Positions 1 to 11,721 of a stretch of 64,000 bases of DNA are shown here, piece by piece; the first letter of the stretch is position 1, and each line of letters opens with the position of its first letter. The position numbers and the translations under genes are program-made. Source of the stretch: Polytrichum commune (Eukaryota > Streptophyta > Polytrichopsida > Polytrichales > Polytrichaceae). The stretch is taken from assembly GCA_950295325.1 (NCBI GenBank), contig OX485806.1:3846001-3910000 (forward strand), given 5' to 3'. The notes under the pieces were generated by a model that saw only the letters and a program-made list of their open reading frames with translations, had not been told where the DNA came from and ran no database searches.

Positions 1-1067
1 AATTTACCATCGACAAGCATCATTTGGTCTCATCAGTGCATCATCATCACAACCCATCAATGCAGCATACGAAGATGTACACGGAGTTATTTTTAGCGGC
101 AGTGGACAGGTACTTCAGAATTGACAATCATCATAAATAGGGTCATTGAAAATACTAACTCACAAGCCTCTCATAAATTAGTACTCTAGCAGACGGCAAG
201 TGAAATAGGATGGAAAGAAGTCAGTACAGGAGGACACTTGATTTGATTGAGGAGTTACTTGACCAAAGTTAATATTGTTAGGCTAAGTGAGTTTCTGTAC
301 TGGCTAACTTTCACAGAACTTCAGTGTTGTCCTGCTTGACAAACTATCAAAACATTGGATGGAATGTCAAGTTTCGAAGGCTAGAACACAATATATGTAT
401 ACATGATATTCTGAAACTCTTACTGCTGTTAAATCTTGATCACTGGGAAATTTTTTATTCGTTTTGAGTGATTTAGAGCTGTGTGTGACCTAGTCAATCT
501 GTTCCATAATCTTCAGTCACATACTCAATGGGTCTAAGCAAAATTCGTTTACTTAATTAGTTATCTAAAAACAACATAAAAATGAATCTCCTTGCCGGGA
601 GAATAACAAGTGTTTTGTGGTTACCTTCAATTGACCATCAAATACTGCCATTACAGAACACTTTAGGAAAACTAAGATAGGCAGTAGAGAGATCTAACTG
701 CACATAACTCGAATCAATGTACAGCTGCTATTTCCCTACTTGCATGTGGTGATCAATTCCAAGGACAAGAAGTACTAACCCTAAGTGAATTACAGAATTG
801 CATGTATGCAAGTATCCAGGCTCGTGGTCCTACTAAACTAATCTGAAATTTTCGATGTCAACTCATTATCGAGTCTCACCAAATCCTTCAGAATCAAAGA
901 ACCTTGCAATTAGGTATAGAGAGAGCTTCAAAATCAGTCTAGTCATCTATGTATACACATCGACATGCAGCTCTGATCTCATGTCAAGGAGGAAGTACTT
1001 GACATTCTCCATCGGTCATATTGTTGTGCAAAGACTGCTTACATGATTTGCTTATTTGGAAGTTTTT
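1..1067. other. Non-coding 3' flank of B3-1
   Basis: I see no supportable gene here. This stretch lies downstream of the stop of the minus-strand B3-1 gene. I looked for a second B3 exon like those following the first B3 exon in the neighbouring paralogues (a [DE]-I-P start behind a CAG acceptor, then a G-W-x-x-F and G-D block) and found none. Short open frames such as the one at 855-1046 have no recognisable motif. Confidence 0.6.
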
Positions 1068-2842
1068 TCAATGCCCTTGCTTGGGCTTAAACAGGTCCAG
1101 CCAGGTTGGCCACCTATCGTTATCATCGGCACTTTGATCACTGTCCATATCAAAGTTAGAGATGTGATCCGAACTTGCAGGAAATGTTTCAGTAGTTTTG
1201 GAATGCTCATCGATGGCTGGATCATCTTGCCAGGTTGCTGATGAACCTGTAGTCTTATGCATTGGCTCCCACTTGACGATCTTGCCATCGACAATGTGAG
1301 ATTTAGTACCGTGGTTTCTTACAATCTCCTCAAACTTTGAGAAAGCCTCAGATTGAGAGTATAGCCCTGTGCGAGCTGCTTTTGCTTTGCGTCTCGAAAT
1401 TGCAAGTCGAGGTTTGCACTTTGATCTACGGTCTCTGGGCTTTTCACATTTGTGGTGCCCTTCGGACAAAGATTTGCTTGACTTTGTAGAGTGAGGCTTG
1501 AACATCTCAGGGTTAATTCGAACGGGATACTTTTCCTTGTTGGAGAACTCATCACCTGTGCAAATAGTGCGCATTGGAAACTTGGCGACATGATCATCAC
1601 AAGTACGGTGACCAATTTGACCCGAAGTAGAAGTCGTCTTGATGTGGCGTTTGAGAAGGGTGCCGGCATGTGAGTAAATGTAAACCACAAATTTTGAGGG
1701 AGCGACCACGGAGAAGATGAGGAGGTCGCCTGTTTCGAGTTTATTGTCTCTTGCGAAAGCTCGCCACCCGACTCCGAAGCTCACCCGTGCTTGGATTTCG
1801 GAGACTTGCACGAGCAATCGAACATTCCACACTTGGCCTGACGGTCCAGTTTGCAGACTTGCACGCCTGTAAAACTTGTCGCCATGTTCGCGCACAAACT
1901 TGGCAGGCAGCTCCTGCAGCATTAATTCCATTGCAATAATTTATAAATCATCACGTCAGCCGACCCAGACCCTCATAATTTCATCTCTGAACCTCTACCT
2001 GTTTAGATGGCTTCTAAAGTAACAGGCGAAGCATTATGAATACCGTCACATGATGGTGATCTGCCTTCCACATGAAACAATTCATGTCGTCTAGGAATAA
2101 TCTCTATCTGCACTAGTGGTGTTCCGCTAATTAGGTACTCTCTCATTCGCTTTGAATGACTAATCAGTGGCGCCATGTCTGCGCACAAACTTGGCAGGCA
2201 GTTCCTGCAACAGTAATTCCATTGCAACAATTTGTATATCATCAAGTCAGCCGACCCAAACCCTTAATCCACCTGTTCAGATGGCTTGTAAAGTAGCAGG
2301 CGAAGTATTATGAATGCCTTCCACATGATATTATTCCTGTCGTGAAGGAATACCTTCCATCTGCACTAGTGGTGTTCCGCTCAGAAGCTTATCCCTAATT
2401 AAGTATTCTTTGAGTCACATTGAATGACAATGCATGTCAAAAGCAATGCTTAGATATTACGGACCTTTTCCACCATAGCCCAAATAAAATTATGTAAGTC
2501 TGATTCGAGATATGAGCCAAGTAATTCAGCTCATATCCCTATATCAACCAACGTATAGCAGAGTGCTCATTTAAAATTAAACAGGGAATCATCGTCTCAA
2601 AGCCTTGTCATTGATTTAGCTGTACAGGAATTGGGCATCTGATCACAATGATTCTGAAGCCTTACCATATGATCAGGTCCACGATTGCGAACTCCAGATT
2701 GTCCCGAGGCAAAAACCATCCTATTGTACATGGTTCGGAGGAAGTAAGGTGTCTTGAGGTCTTCTATCTTGGCTTTCACAATGTAGCTCAACTTTTGTAT
2801 ATTCATCTGCCCAGACTTCTGCGAGTCCTCGGAGTCCTCCAT
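1068..2842 (-). CDS. B3-1: B3-domain (REM-like) DNA-binding protein
   Basis: Predicted plant B3-domain protein, probably a nuclear DNA-binding regulator of the REM type. Two exons: 2842-2666 (59 codons, ATG at 2842, donor GTAAGG) and 1913-1068 (acceptor TGCAG), joined in phase 0, for 340 residues. The first exon ends in the family block F-L-R-T-M-Y-N-R-M-V. The second starts directly with a B3 domain: E-L-P-A-K-F-V, H-G-D-K-F, then G-V-G-W-R-A-F-A, G-D-L-L-I-F and F-V-V-Y-I. A basic linker follows (K/R-rich, near residues 205-230), then an acidic tail (D-S-D-Q-S-A-D-D-N-D). Unlike B3-4 and B3-5 it has only one B3 domain, and its tail runs to a stop without an obvious donor. The 5' end of the B3 exon is duplicated upstream at 2170-2440. 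The fold assignment is firm; DNA target and role are unknown. Confidence 0.85.
1880..2440. repeat. Tandem duplication over the B3-1 splice acceptor
   Basis: Two direct units of about 290 and 270 bp, 1880-2169 and 2170-2440. Both begin with CGCCATGTYYGCGCACAAAC (minus-strand start of the B3 exon), run through the acceptor, and continue with GATGGCTT[CG]TAAAGTARCAGGCGAAG and CATCTGCACTAGTGGTGTTCCG. The upstream unit therefore carries a spare acceptor and about the first 45 bases of the B3 exon, but no complete domain. Confidence 0.85.
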
Positions 2843-3862
2843 TCTGAGTAGTCTCTCGATCGATTCTTCCTCACGTTTGATAGACTTCCTAAATGCAGAT
2901 TGAATGAACTATCTCTTCCGAAAATGACATGAATATGCAACTGTTACGTCAGGTTTCAGAGCAACCGAAAGCAAGAACGCAAAAGATCACACAAAGCATT
3001 GAATTATTGGAGATTAGCCTACAACGATACGGAAATAGCCGAAATCCTTCCAACCACAATAATTATGAAAATGACTACTGCAATGACTGTTTGCAAGCAC
3101 ATCGCATTCATTTGCACTCATTTGAGAGCTTTAAGATGCTTCTATCCTAAGCAGTCTCTGTTCAACTTGAAGGAAGGATCACTAATAAATGTGGTTTGAT
3201 TTAGTGCAAGTACGTACATGGTGTTGACAAAATTATGTCAATTAGGGTATGCAAGCTCAATGAAGTCAGTGTAATTGTAACTGGTTGGTACAGCTTTCAT
3301 CTTCATAATCAACCGACTAAGCATGTTTGCTAAGAGCCATGAAGATCTTGTAAGGTAACTTGCAATCACCTGTGAAGAGTCTGCAATTATCTCAAACAGG
3401 AAACTGATCTGGACTATTCAGTTCCCTTGAAGGCTGTCATACCTGATTCATGAAGCTCCCACTCATGATACGTCAGTGGTCGAAGATGGTCATGTAAAAA
3501 TGGCAGGATGTGCACAAATGATCCGACTATCTATCAATTGACTGACTCAATCCAAATCAATGATAGCGGTATCAATTCTTTGACAGCTCGGAGACTCAAA
3601 TTAGTAGCTGAACCTTGGAATCACTTAAACAGTCAACTTAACCAAATCTTCAAAGTTGCATCATCTGCTCAACACGGACAACATTTACAGTAATTCTTTA
3701 GTCTGTGTCAGTTGGCATTCTGCCTGCAACCTGATAAGAGGCCATCTCACTCAAGAGTCTGCTCCATCACAGCTAAGATGGAGCGATCGATCACAAGAGT
3801 GACACATAGGTATAGCAATTTTCAAGATTTAGAAACTTCCGTGCTCGAGATTGGCTCAAACC
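2843..3862. other. Intergenic region between B3-1 and B3-2
   Basis: About 1 kb between the B3-1 start and the stop of the second B3 exon of B3-2. It should hold the B3-1 promoter and 5' leader and the B3-2 3' UTR, both on the minus strand. I recognise no further coding sequence. Small open frames at 2929-3199 and 3508-3693 lack family motifs. Confidence 0.5.
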
Positions 3863-5375
3863 TTACAGAAGGCGAACAAGAAGTCTTGAAGGAGAGCACA
3901 ATGTGAAACAGAGTGTGTCTCCCACACTGAGCTCATTCTCCATGGCGAACTCTGGCCATCCATTTGTGAGGCAATATCGTTCAGAGAGATACACAACGCA
4001 CTTGACAACATGTTCTGTGCCACTGGGTCCTGTAATCTTTACGTACTCCTTGATTTTGAGGCGGTTGGATTTCGTAAAGTGAGCAGGAAGAAACTGTAAT
4101 TACATTCAGCGGCCACGATCGAGCATCAGCGAGAAAAACCCTAAATCACAGAAATAGTACTTCAACTACATCAGAAGACATGTCTGCACTTGATTCTTCC
4201 TCAACATTATGTACAGTAGAACTTCAAAGGACCCAGTAGCTTATCAATCTTGCACTCTTGGGGTTCCCAAAGGTTCCTCGGAAATTGTCTCCACCATAGT
4301 CTTCAAAAATTGATTTGGACATGAAGAAGCAGCCGAACTTGAATCGGCTCCCGGATCAGAGGGACGTTTCCTTTCCAATGTCGCATTGAACTGCATCACC
4401 TTTTCTTCTATGGTCTTCATCTTCGTAGCTTCATCTTGACTTGAACGGGTAACCTCAACGCTCTTAATATGAAAATCATTGCTCTTAAGATTGCTCTTAA
4501 GATCATACTGTGCTGAAGAAGAAGGAATTTGATGAGCAGCTGGATTAACCTTGGAATTTGAAACGGAGTCGCTCATCAACCGCATGCGTTTGGTAGGTTT
4601 AGTTCGTGGATTATTACGAGGCACAGTTTCGGAAGAAGCTGGTTGTACTGGTGGCTTGGTGATTGAAGAAAAATTGCAAGTATTTATAGAAGAATTATGG
4701 CGGGTGAATTTCCTCCGGCCATCTGGGTTGAAGGTGAAGACAATAAACTCGGACAATCCCACCAACACAAAAACCACTTGGTCACCTTCCCCTACTTGAT
4801 GATCTTTGATGAACTCTTTCCATCCAGAACCTGCAACAAAGACACTGTAATTGTGGATTGCGTCCCGCTTCAAAGTCAGTTTTGTAGGCCATATGAGCTG
4901 TCTACTTGCAGCAGGCTCGAAGAGGGTGACATCCTCTCCGAACTTGTCACCGTGCTCTTGGACAAATTTGGGAGGAATCCTCTGCGCAAAAAAGAAAAGA
5001 AACGCACATGTAAGTACAGGACAATAATTTCCTACTGCAACTAAAATGTTTGAATGCTTTTGGGTAATCTGTAGTGACTCTAACCGTGATGACTAAAATA
5101 GAGAAGAGGGAGCTATAATTTATTTAAGCCTGATATGAACAAGAGAAATTAAGAAGGATCAGAGAGTGGCCTTGAAAGCACTCACTCACCACATTGAATG
5201 ATCTGTGTATGAGAGTATTTGTGACAGTTCTCAGAAAATGTGGAAGTCTTGATTGCTGGAGTTTGCCCAGTAACCCGGCCTTGCTTAGTGAACACAGACT
5301 CAGCTCAAACTCCTCTGCAATCATATTGTCAATTCTCCTGTTTACTCCTGGATTAACGCCCTTAATAACAAGCAT
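3863..5375 (-). CDS. B3-2: two-B3 REM-like gene with a damaged middle donor
   Basis: Plant B3-type DNA-binding protein. Exon 1 is 5375-5190 (62 codons, ATG 5375; a later ATG at 5324 is possible; donor GTGAGT) and ends with the block F-L-R-T-V-T-N-T-L-I. Exon 2 starts at 4981 (acceptor GCGCAG) with B3 domain 1: R-I-P-P-K-F-V-Q-E-H-G-D-K-F, G-S-G-W-K-E-F and G-E-G-D-Q-V-V-F. A linker with K-P-T-K-R-M-R follows, then a tail F-L-K-T-M resembling F-I-K-T-L in B3-5. Read through, exon 2 stops at 4244, giving 307 residues. A clean second B3 exon lies at 4093-3863 (acceptor TTACAG): F-L-P-A-H-F, N-G-W-P-E-F-A and V-G-D-T-L-C-F, stop TAA. At the place where B3-5 has GCAAGATTG|GTAAGT, this gene has GCAAGATTGATAAGC, so the donor is lost and the frame also differs. 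The product is probably single-domain, or uses another junction. Confidence 0.78.
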
Positions 5376-6524
5376 AAGTCAATTGACGATGCTTAATGTG
5401 CACATTCAAGTCACAGTTACTCCTTATCTAATAATATGAGTTATACCGATCATCACTCTCAGCTACTTGATTAAGTGAATCTATCTACAAACTGTTTCGT
5501 GAAGAGGGAGCAGGGTGCGAGCGAAATTGCTGCTACCTGTTACTGCGGGTGTGCTTAATACTGACATATCTGTCCCGTAGATGTTTGTTAAGTTTAGAGT
5601 AGGTAGCTGTTGATGATGAGACTTTCTGATATTTTCAGCCCTTGATCACTGGATTTCTGTACCAACTTGAGATTGGAAGTCTTCCACACTTCACTTAAAA
5701 TTCAAATTTGCAAAACGAGATGAAAAAGTTTGGAAACAGTACTGGCATTAACCAACTGTCCATTCATTCCATAATTGCATGAAAGAAAGGACTATAAGCT
5801 GCTTCTCATCTTATATTACTCTCTTTGGGGTCCTTGATGTTGATAGGATACCTTATAATCAAGATGAAAGAACATGGCTATGGGCTATTTCGAGTGAATC
5901 CTATTGATGAATTATTGACTTGGTGAAGTGTCTTTGATGCTAGACTTATATCAGTAAAGAAATTCACTTTCTCATTGATGCTTACACACCTTCATGTGAG
6001 GAATATTAATATTCAATGAGTTCTCATATACAGTTATTCAATTGTTACCACTATGAATAAGTCATTTACGAATCACAAGTTCGCCACATGAAATGACTAT
6101 GCTTAGGAACATCTTCTTAGCGTGAGATCTCCAAGAGAATAGTACTACCTGATATCATAATAGTTCATTCCGTCAAAGAATTCTTGACTTGTATTGCTAG
6201 AGCGAGAAACAAAATCTACACTATAGTAGAAAATGGTATTTCAGTGGGTAGAGAGATATGTTCAAGAAAGTCGTGCAAATGAGTTCCAAAATTTGTGTCC
6301 TGCTTGCAGACAATAGGAGTGATTTGCTGAGGAAAATACTGTTCACAGCGCAGCCAAATGTGAAGGAGCAAAGAAAGAACAAGCAAGCACATCAACCAAG
6401 GGGATGTGTCAGACGTGCTATTGGGTAGAATTACAGTTATGATATGAGAAGTTGAAACTATTCAGGTGTCATTTCTCTATCCCAGGAAACATTTTCTCTT
6501 AGTACAATTTGATCAAGTACGTGA
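5376..6524. other. Intergenic region between B3-2 and B3-3
   Basis: About 1.1 kb upstream of the B3-2 start and downstream of the second B3 exon of B3-3. AT-rich, and I see no coding motif, RNA gene or clear repeat in it. It presumably contains the B3-2 promoter, but I could not pick out a specific element. Confidence 0.5.
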
Positions 6525-8127
6525 TTAGTGTGATTGAACATTGAAACTGGAAGGTGCTGTGAGGGAGAACAAGAGTCTGTCTCCTTCCTTGAACTGATTC
6601 TCATCCAGAAATTCACCCCAGCCTTGAGTAAGCTCAGTTCTGTCCGACGACCCCAATGCGATATGATTTGATTTGCACTTAACCTTCATCACTTTAGAGC
6701 TCGGTCCACACAGCGTCACGACTTCCTTCAGGTCTTTGCAATACAAGTGGACAAACGACATTGGAATAGTCTGCAACAGATCCACAATTTGAAACAAGGT
6801 TAGGTTAATTCAGAGCATACGAAACTTTTTCGGCCTCATAGTTCTAATGATTTCAGTATCAGTTCAAGAGAAAGGAAGAAGAAAATGGTTAATCCTGTGA
6901 GTTTAGAGCTTGAAGACTCTTAAATTACAACGTCCTACAGGATACAATAATTAAGTGCAATTCAAGCGGACAAATGGCATTGGGATAGTCTGCGACAGAT
7001 CCACAGTTTGATACAAGGTTAGGCCTCAGAGCATATGAAACTTCTTCGGCCTCATAGTGCTAATGGTTTCAGTGCCGATTCAAGAGAAAACGAAGAAAAT
7101 GTTATTCCTGTGAGTTCAGAGGTCGAATCTTAAATTAGAACACGATGTTACACTGGGATACATTGATGTCCAGGTTTTTTAAGTAGGAGATAAGATTTGG
7201 TTAGGGGTTTGGTGCCAACCATCCGGGGTTCACGCTTTCCTCGACCTTGATGCCTCATGTGCCGAATATGGCTTCTTCGGAGCTTCTTCTCGAAACATGG
7301 GCGCATAGAATTTGCACCAGCGCTTGGTTCTGGTGCATTCTGGATCGGAGTATTAGTGCTGGAGGAGAGAGTTTTACTCAAACTAAGAACCCAGTCATCA
7401 TCTCCTGTTTGATGTGCTTGCTTGCTGTTTGCAGTACTTGTGACACTTGGCCCCGGTCCAATGTTGATCTTATTCTGTGTTTTCATCACAGGAACTGTAT
7501 TCTTCATATAATTCGGAGTTGTGATGATGTTTTTGGATATCGACATAGGTGCTACATGTACAATGAACCTCGAGGATTCCAGGAGAAAGAAGGTGGCCAT
7601 GTCGCCGACCTTGAGCTCATTCGCAATCACGAAGGACTTCCATCCACCACCATGAAAGCTGGCCTTCACCTTACCAAATGACTTGACAATCTTGACCTGC
7701 GTAGACCATCGGACTTGTATCCCACTTGTCCATGTTTTCTCAAGAGTCACCTCTGGTTGAATCTTGTCACCGTGCTCCTGAAGAAACTCAGGGGGGAATT
7801 CCTAGCTCAGCAAGCAAACAAACAGAGTTCTTAGCAGATCACTCGTTCCCGCACGATTTTTCGGCCCAAAAACTTTCAAAACCCTAGTCGAGCAGGGATT
7901 CTCCATCAAAGAAACTTCTATAGACATTGACTACTCTACTCAGTTTGAACTCAAATTGCTGAACCCAAAAGTCTGAAGTATAGGAATATTCGATTGGAAT
8001 GTCTCACCATTCGATAAGTGCGGCCATCCACCATCCACTCCGTCATCGTGACTTGGAAGGAAGGAGCCTGTGATTTTGCGAGCATTCCAATATTGAGCTT
8101 GAACGTATGAACGTCTTCTTCCGCCAT
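6525..8127 (-). CDS. B3-3: two-B3 REM-like gene with a lost middle donor
   Basis: Plant B3-type DNA-binding protein. Exon 1 is 8127-8008 (40 codons, M-A-E-E-D-V, donor GTGAGA), the clearest first exon of the array, ending F-Q-V-T-M-T-E-W-M-V-D-G-R-T-Y-R-M. Exon 2 starts at 7801 (acceptor GCTAG) with B3 domain 1: E-F-P-P-E-F-L-Q-E-H-G-D-K-I, G-G-G-W-K-S-F-V and V-G-D-M-A-T-F-F. Its tail has F-E-K-K-L-R-R-S-H-I, aligning with F-I-K-T-L-C-V-S-H-L of B3-5. Read through, it stops at 7148 (257 residues). A second B3 exon lies at 6770-6525 (T-I-P-M-S-F-V, Q-G-W-G-E-F, E-G-D-R-L-L-F, stop TGA). Where B3-4 has CCAAACTC|GTAAGT, B3-3 has CCAAACCCCTAACC, so the expected donor is gone. Joining to domain 2 is doubtful. 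Confidence 0.8.
6738..7146. repeat. Tandem duplication over the acceptor of the second B3 exon
   Basis: Two direct units of about 219 and 190 bp (6738-6956 and 6957-7146). They share GCAAT[AT]CAAG[TC]GGACAAA and CAGATCCACA, the GCCTCATAGT block and CCTGTGAGTT. The unit includes the acceptor and the first ~30 bases of the second B3 exon of B3-3. The distal copy therefore carries a broken duplicate of the exon start. It ends about 2 bp from the read-through stop of exon 2. Confidence 0.85.
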
Positions 8128-8793
8128 TTCGTAATTTCTACTGCACCTGCAGCTTGGACAACCCTCAGACTACTGTACACCGAGTTCTGTTAAAAATTGA
8201 CAATTGGAACGACAGATATACAAAGAACGGAGCACATTTCGTTTCTAACGTAGAGGTTCGCAGCAGGTGGATCCTCAGCCAGAATTTCGAAACAGCTGGC
8301 ACAAATGGCTTCAACACCGACGTCAACTAGGCGAAGTGCTAGGCTAATATACGTTCATTGCAAGTTTTCATTTCCTGAAATTATACGTCAAATCATCACA
8401 AAATATCAGTGTTTTATCTTCCATGATGTATTAATCATCACTGCAGCCTAGTAGGCTCGAAGCCTTGATATATTGATATATATATATCGATATTGCAATG
8501 GATGAGTTGTAGGACAATGAGGACATCTGTGTCACACCACATTCAATGCAAATTACTAGTGCACATGGTGAGAGACGAAAAATTATCTACCATGACGACC
8601 AATATCCATGGAAGGAGATCCGGCTTTGATGTTGGTGTCTGTTACCTTTCCGGTACTTAAGGACAGATATGATGATTATCACCTTTGATGAACTCGCCTG
8701 CAGTGTAATCTGCAACGTTGCGGAGGATGATAGATGGGTGACTTAATCTGACATGTGAAATCTTTCCCTATTTCAGGACAAGTATGCAGGAAA
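8128..8793. other. Divergent intergenic region between B3-3 and B3-4
   Basis: About 660 bp between the divergent starts of B3-3 (minus) and B3-4 (plus), so a candidate bidirectional promoter. It contains an AT-rich run with TATATATAT near 8476-8488. A pyrimidine-rich acceptor-like TTTCCCTATTTCAG at 8761-8774 could mean B3-4 has an additional upstream exon. I found no coding motif here. Confidence 0.45.
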
Positions 8794-10192
8794 ATGCCGA
8801 GACATGATCAAGACTTACAGATGTGCAGCAGTCAAGAAGCACCTTCGTCTCGGCGGAAGCTGGAAGACTCGCGTCAAATCATCTCCTTCACCAAGACTAT
8901 GACAACAAACATGGTGAAGGCCAATTTCCCTCGATTGGTAAAAATCGGCACACTGCTCCATTATAGTGTCGAATTTTAGTTCAAGTCTTATGTGATGCTA
9001 CTGTAAATGGGAGCTGCAATCGAAGCTTAGGCTAATTAAAATAAAAGGTTGATGAATTCTTGTATCTGGTATAGTTGTAGTTTTTTACCGAGCTTGAGTA
9101 GTTGTATCTGGGATGGTTGTTCATTACTGCGCTTGATGAATTGTTGTATTTGGGATGGGTGTTCAACGTGTCAGGATATTCCAGTTCAGTTTGTGCGAGA
9201 TCATGGTGACAAGTTCCAGGAAAGAATCATCCTTGAGAGACATGGTCGTTGCGGTGAAAATTGGCCAGTCAGCCTTAGTATCCAGCACAGAGAGGAGGGG
9301 GGATTTCGAGTGTACTGCCGCAGTAGTGAATCTGGGTGGCGGGATTTTGTGGTGAAGAATCAACTCAACATAGGTGATGTTCTTCTGTTCAATTTAGTTG
9401 CAATGTCGAGGTTTGTGGTGCATGTGAACCCCGAGTTCGATGAGCTCGATGTGTCATTTACAATGGAACTAATTGACATGAAGTCGTCTGCTTGCTGCAG
9501 CTGCTTTCCAGCAGCTTTCGATTGTAGTGAAAATTCTCGGTGGAAGAGGGTAGATGTGTTGGATTACCTGCTCAAACCACTTGAGGATTTGCTCTGTACA
9601 TGTGATCATCATCATCACCATGGCCAAAGAGTACCGCAGAGAAACGGTGGTGCTCGATATAACCATGAGCATTTCCGAACAGTTTCGAAATCCTCAAGAT
9701 GCCAACCTGAATTTGTGAAAGAATTGTGCCAGACTCATGTGGAAGGCTCCCGGAAGGCTCCAATTTACGGCGCCAAACTCGTAAGTAAAACACTTGTTTG
9801 AGACCGAATAAAATCAAGTGAATTATTGTTGCAACTGGAGTTAGTTACAGAGAGAATTGAAGCAGAGCTGGTCTTTCTGATGCAATTTGTTTTTTCTCTG
9901 GTTGCCGCTGCAAAAGGAGATACCTCAGAGTTTCGTGCGAGTTTACCGAAAACAGATACACAACATGATTAAACTGGAGTTTCAAAATTCTCAAGTGACT
10001 TGGGTGATGCGGAGTAGTTATCATGAAACCAAGAAAAATTTAGACAGATTGTTTTTTGGATGTGGGTGGAGATCATTCTGCGACGATAATGAGCTTCGAA
10101 TGGGCGATCGGCTTCGATTCACTCTCATGAAGCCCTCACACTTTCTTGTGCAGTTATTGGGAAGCCAAAAAATTGGCCCTCCACAGAATTGA
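8794..10192 (+). CDS. B3-4: complete two-B3 REM-like protein
   Basis: Predicted nuclear DNA-binding protein with two B3 domains, and one of the two intact members. Exons are 8794-8937 (48 codons, donor GTAAAA), 9175-9780 (202 codons, acceptor TGTCAG, donor GTAAGT) and 9917-10192 (92 codons with stop, acceptor CAAAAG), all phase 0, for 341 residues. Exon 1 ends with S-F-T-K-T-M-T-T-N-M-V. B3 domain 1 begins D-I-P-V-Q-F-V-R-D-H-G-D-K-F and has S-G-W-R-D-F-V, I-G-D-V-L-L-F and R-F-V-V-H-V. The tail F-V-K-E-L-C-Q-T-H-V matches the family tail block. B3 domain 2 begins E-I-P-Q-S-F-V-R-V-Y-R-K-Q and has C-G-W-R-S-F and M-G-D-R-L-R-F. A histidine run of six lies near codons 142-147 of exon 2. The first ATG is uncertain; it is the only plus-strand gene of the array. 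Confidence 0.87.
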
Positions 10193-11721
10193 TCATCATG
10201 GTCAGTGGAATGGCTGTAAATGATCATTTTACAATGATCATTCAATGGGTTTGTACCATTCATTTCAAACATTTTGTTGAACATTGTCCAAATGACCTTT
10301 GAGAGATGGAGTTGTTTCCAGGTCAATCCTTAGGGTTTCAGAAGTTGCCAAAAGTCCTCATACGGGTTCTACTGTATCTACTACCCCCACCAAAACTCCG
10401 GAGCAGCATCAGTCCTCTCAAGAAATCATGAACTCCCTGTGTAAATGTGTTGGAATTTTTTTGACGGATGATGTAGAGTTGGTGTATTTTTGCCCTATCC
10501 TTCTCACCACATGCAATTATGAGAACAGATTGCTCTACCGTCGAATGAAACTTTAGCCAATTGCCTATCTAAAATGTACTGTGTAAGAATTGCCAAGCTT
10601 GTTACAAATGCTGCAATAGATAACTGTTACTTTTCTTCATGGTAGTGGTGCAGTGCTTTTGCTTGAGTATCTCAGATCGAAGCTAGGATATGCATGAATG
10701 GGGTAGAAATAAGATAAAATTGGAGCTTTTGGAAATGTATGGTGGTATGTCTTGTATAGTGTTGCCGCATCATCTTAATGTTCATCATCATGATTTGGCA
10801 GTGTAAGTTGTAGAAGCAGCTGTTGTGATTGAGTGATTTTGAGTCAAGCAACCCATAAAAATCATGACATTGATTTAAGATAAATTAAACTTTCAGAATA
10901 CTGAATCTCCCCAATTTGTGGGCTAACCAATAAATTGGTCTGGAGGATGTAAATGGACATACTGCACCTTCCATTCACTCAACACCCACACACATTCATG
11001 ACAATGCTGTAAGCCATGTTGCAAAGATTCGTTGGTTTCAACATGTCAACAATATGAAGCGACATTGCCAAATGCAACTAATCTACATGCCTTTATTGGT
11101 GGCAGATGATTTAAGAAAGATGTCCTTAATGATCTAAGATAAGTTACACACTAGCAACCAGAAAGTTGGAGCCCCAAACTTAAAGGTTGCAATCTGCAAT
11201 GTAAACTGTACCATATCTAATGCATCTGGGAGAAACAACATTCTCCATAGATTTCATCTAGAATCACTACTGTAGCATACTGCACACAAATTATGTCAAC
11301 ATGACCATACCTTATGGCCACATTCTGAGGATCTGAGTCACTTGGCTAGTAGTTATATACAGAACCATCAGACCTCTGATGAGACGGTGTTGTGCTGAAT
11401 CTGGTGCATGAGCTCAAAATGCACTCGATTTGCACGCCGTTGCTGATTTTGTACCCAGAATGCACACATGTTGGGAGGTAATGATGTCCTGAGACTCATA
11501 TTTCATCATGGGCAATTCATCTCTGGACCATCATGTGCTGCTCAACATTATATCTGGTTTGGTCGCAATCAGCAACGGCTACCCCATGCCATATGATCTC
11601 CTGGACCTTTTGCATATTGATGACTGGTAATCCTATTGCCAATCAGCGGATTGGTAAGACTGAAGAAATGTACTGAAGTGCAAGGAGAGGATGGTTTACA
11701 GGGCTAACCTTCTGAGGAATT
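10193..11721. other. Gene-free stretch between B3-4 and the membrane-protein gene
   Basis: Converging 3' flanks of B3-4 (plus) and the minus-strand membrane-protein gene. Just after the B3-4 stop the self-palindrome AATGATCATT occurs twice, separated by four bases (10219-10242), and could form a hairpin. No coding motif recognised. Confidence 0.5.

Noticed and set aside
4244-4262. A possible AT-AC (U12-type) intron at the end of B3-2 exon 2
   Set aside because: The sequence ATAAGC does not match the U12 donor ATATCCTT, so loss of a normal GT donor is simpler.
7247-7681. 144-codon plus-strand frame
   Set aside because: It is antisense to the B3-3 domain exon, which has the real B3 motifs on the other strand.
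10219-10242. A terminator-type hairpin after B3-4
   Set aside because: AATGATCATT is self-palindromic and repeated, but hairpin terminators do not apply to plant protein-coding genes. Kept only as a sequence note.
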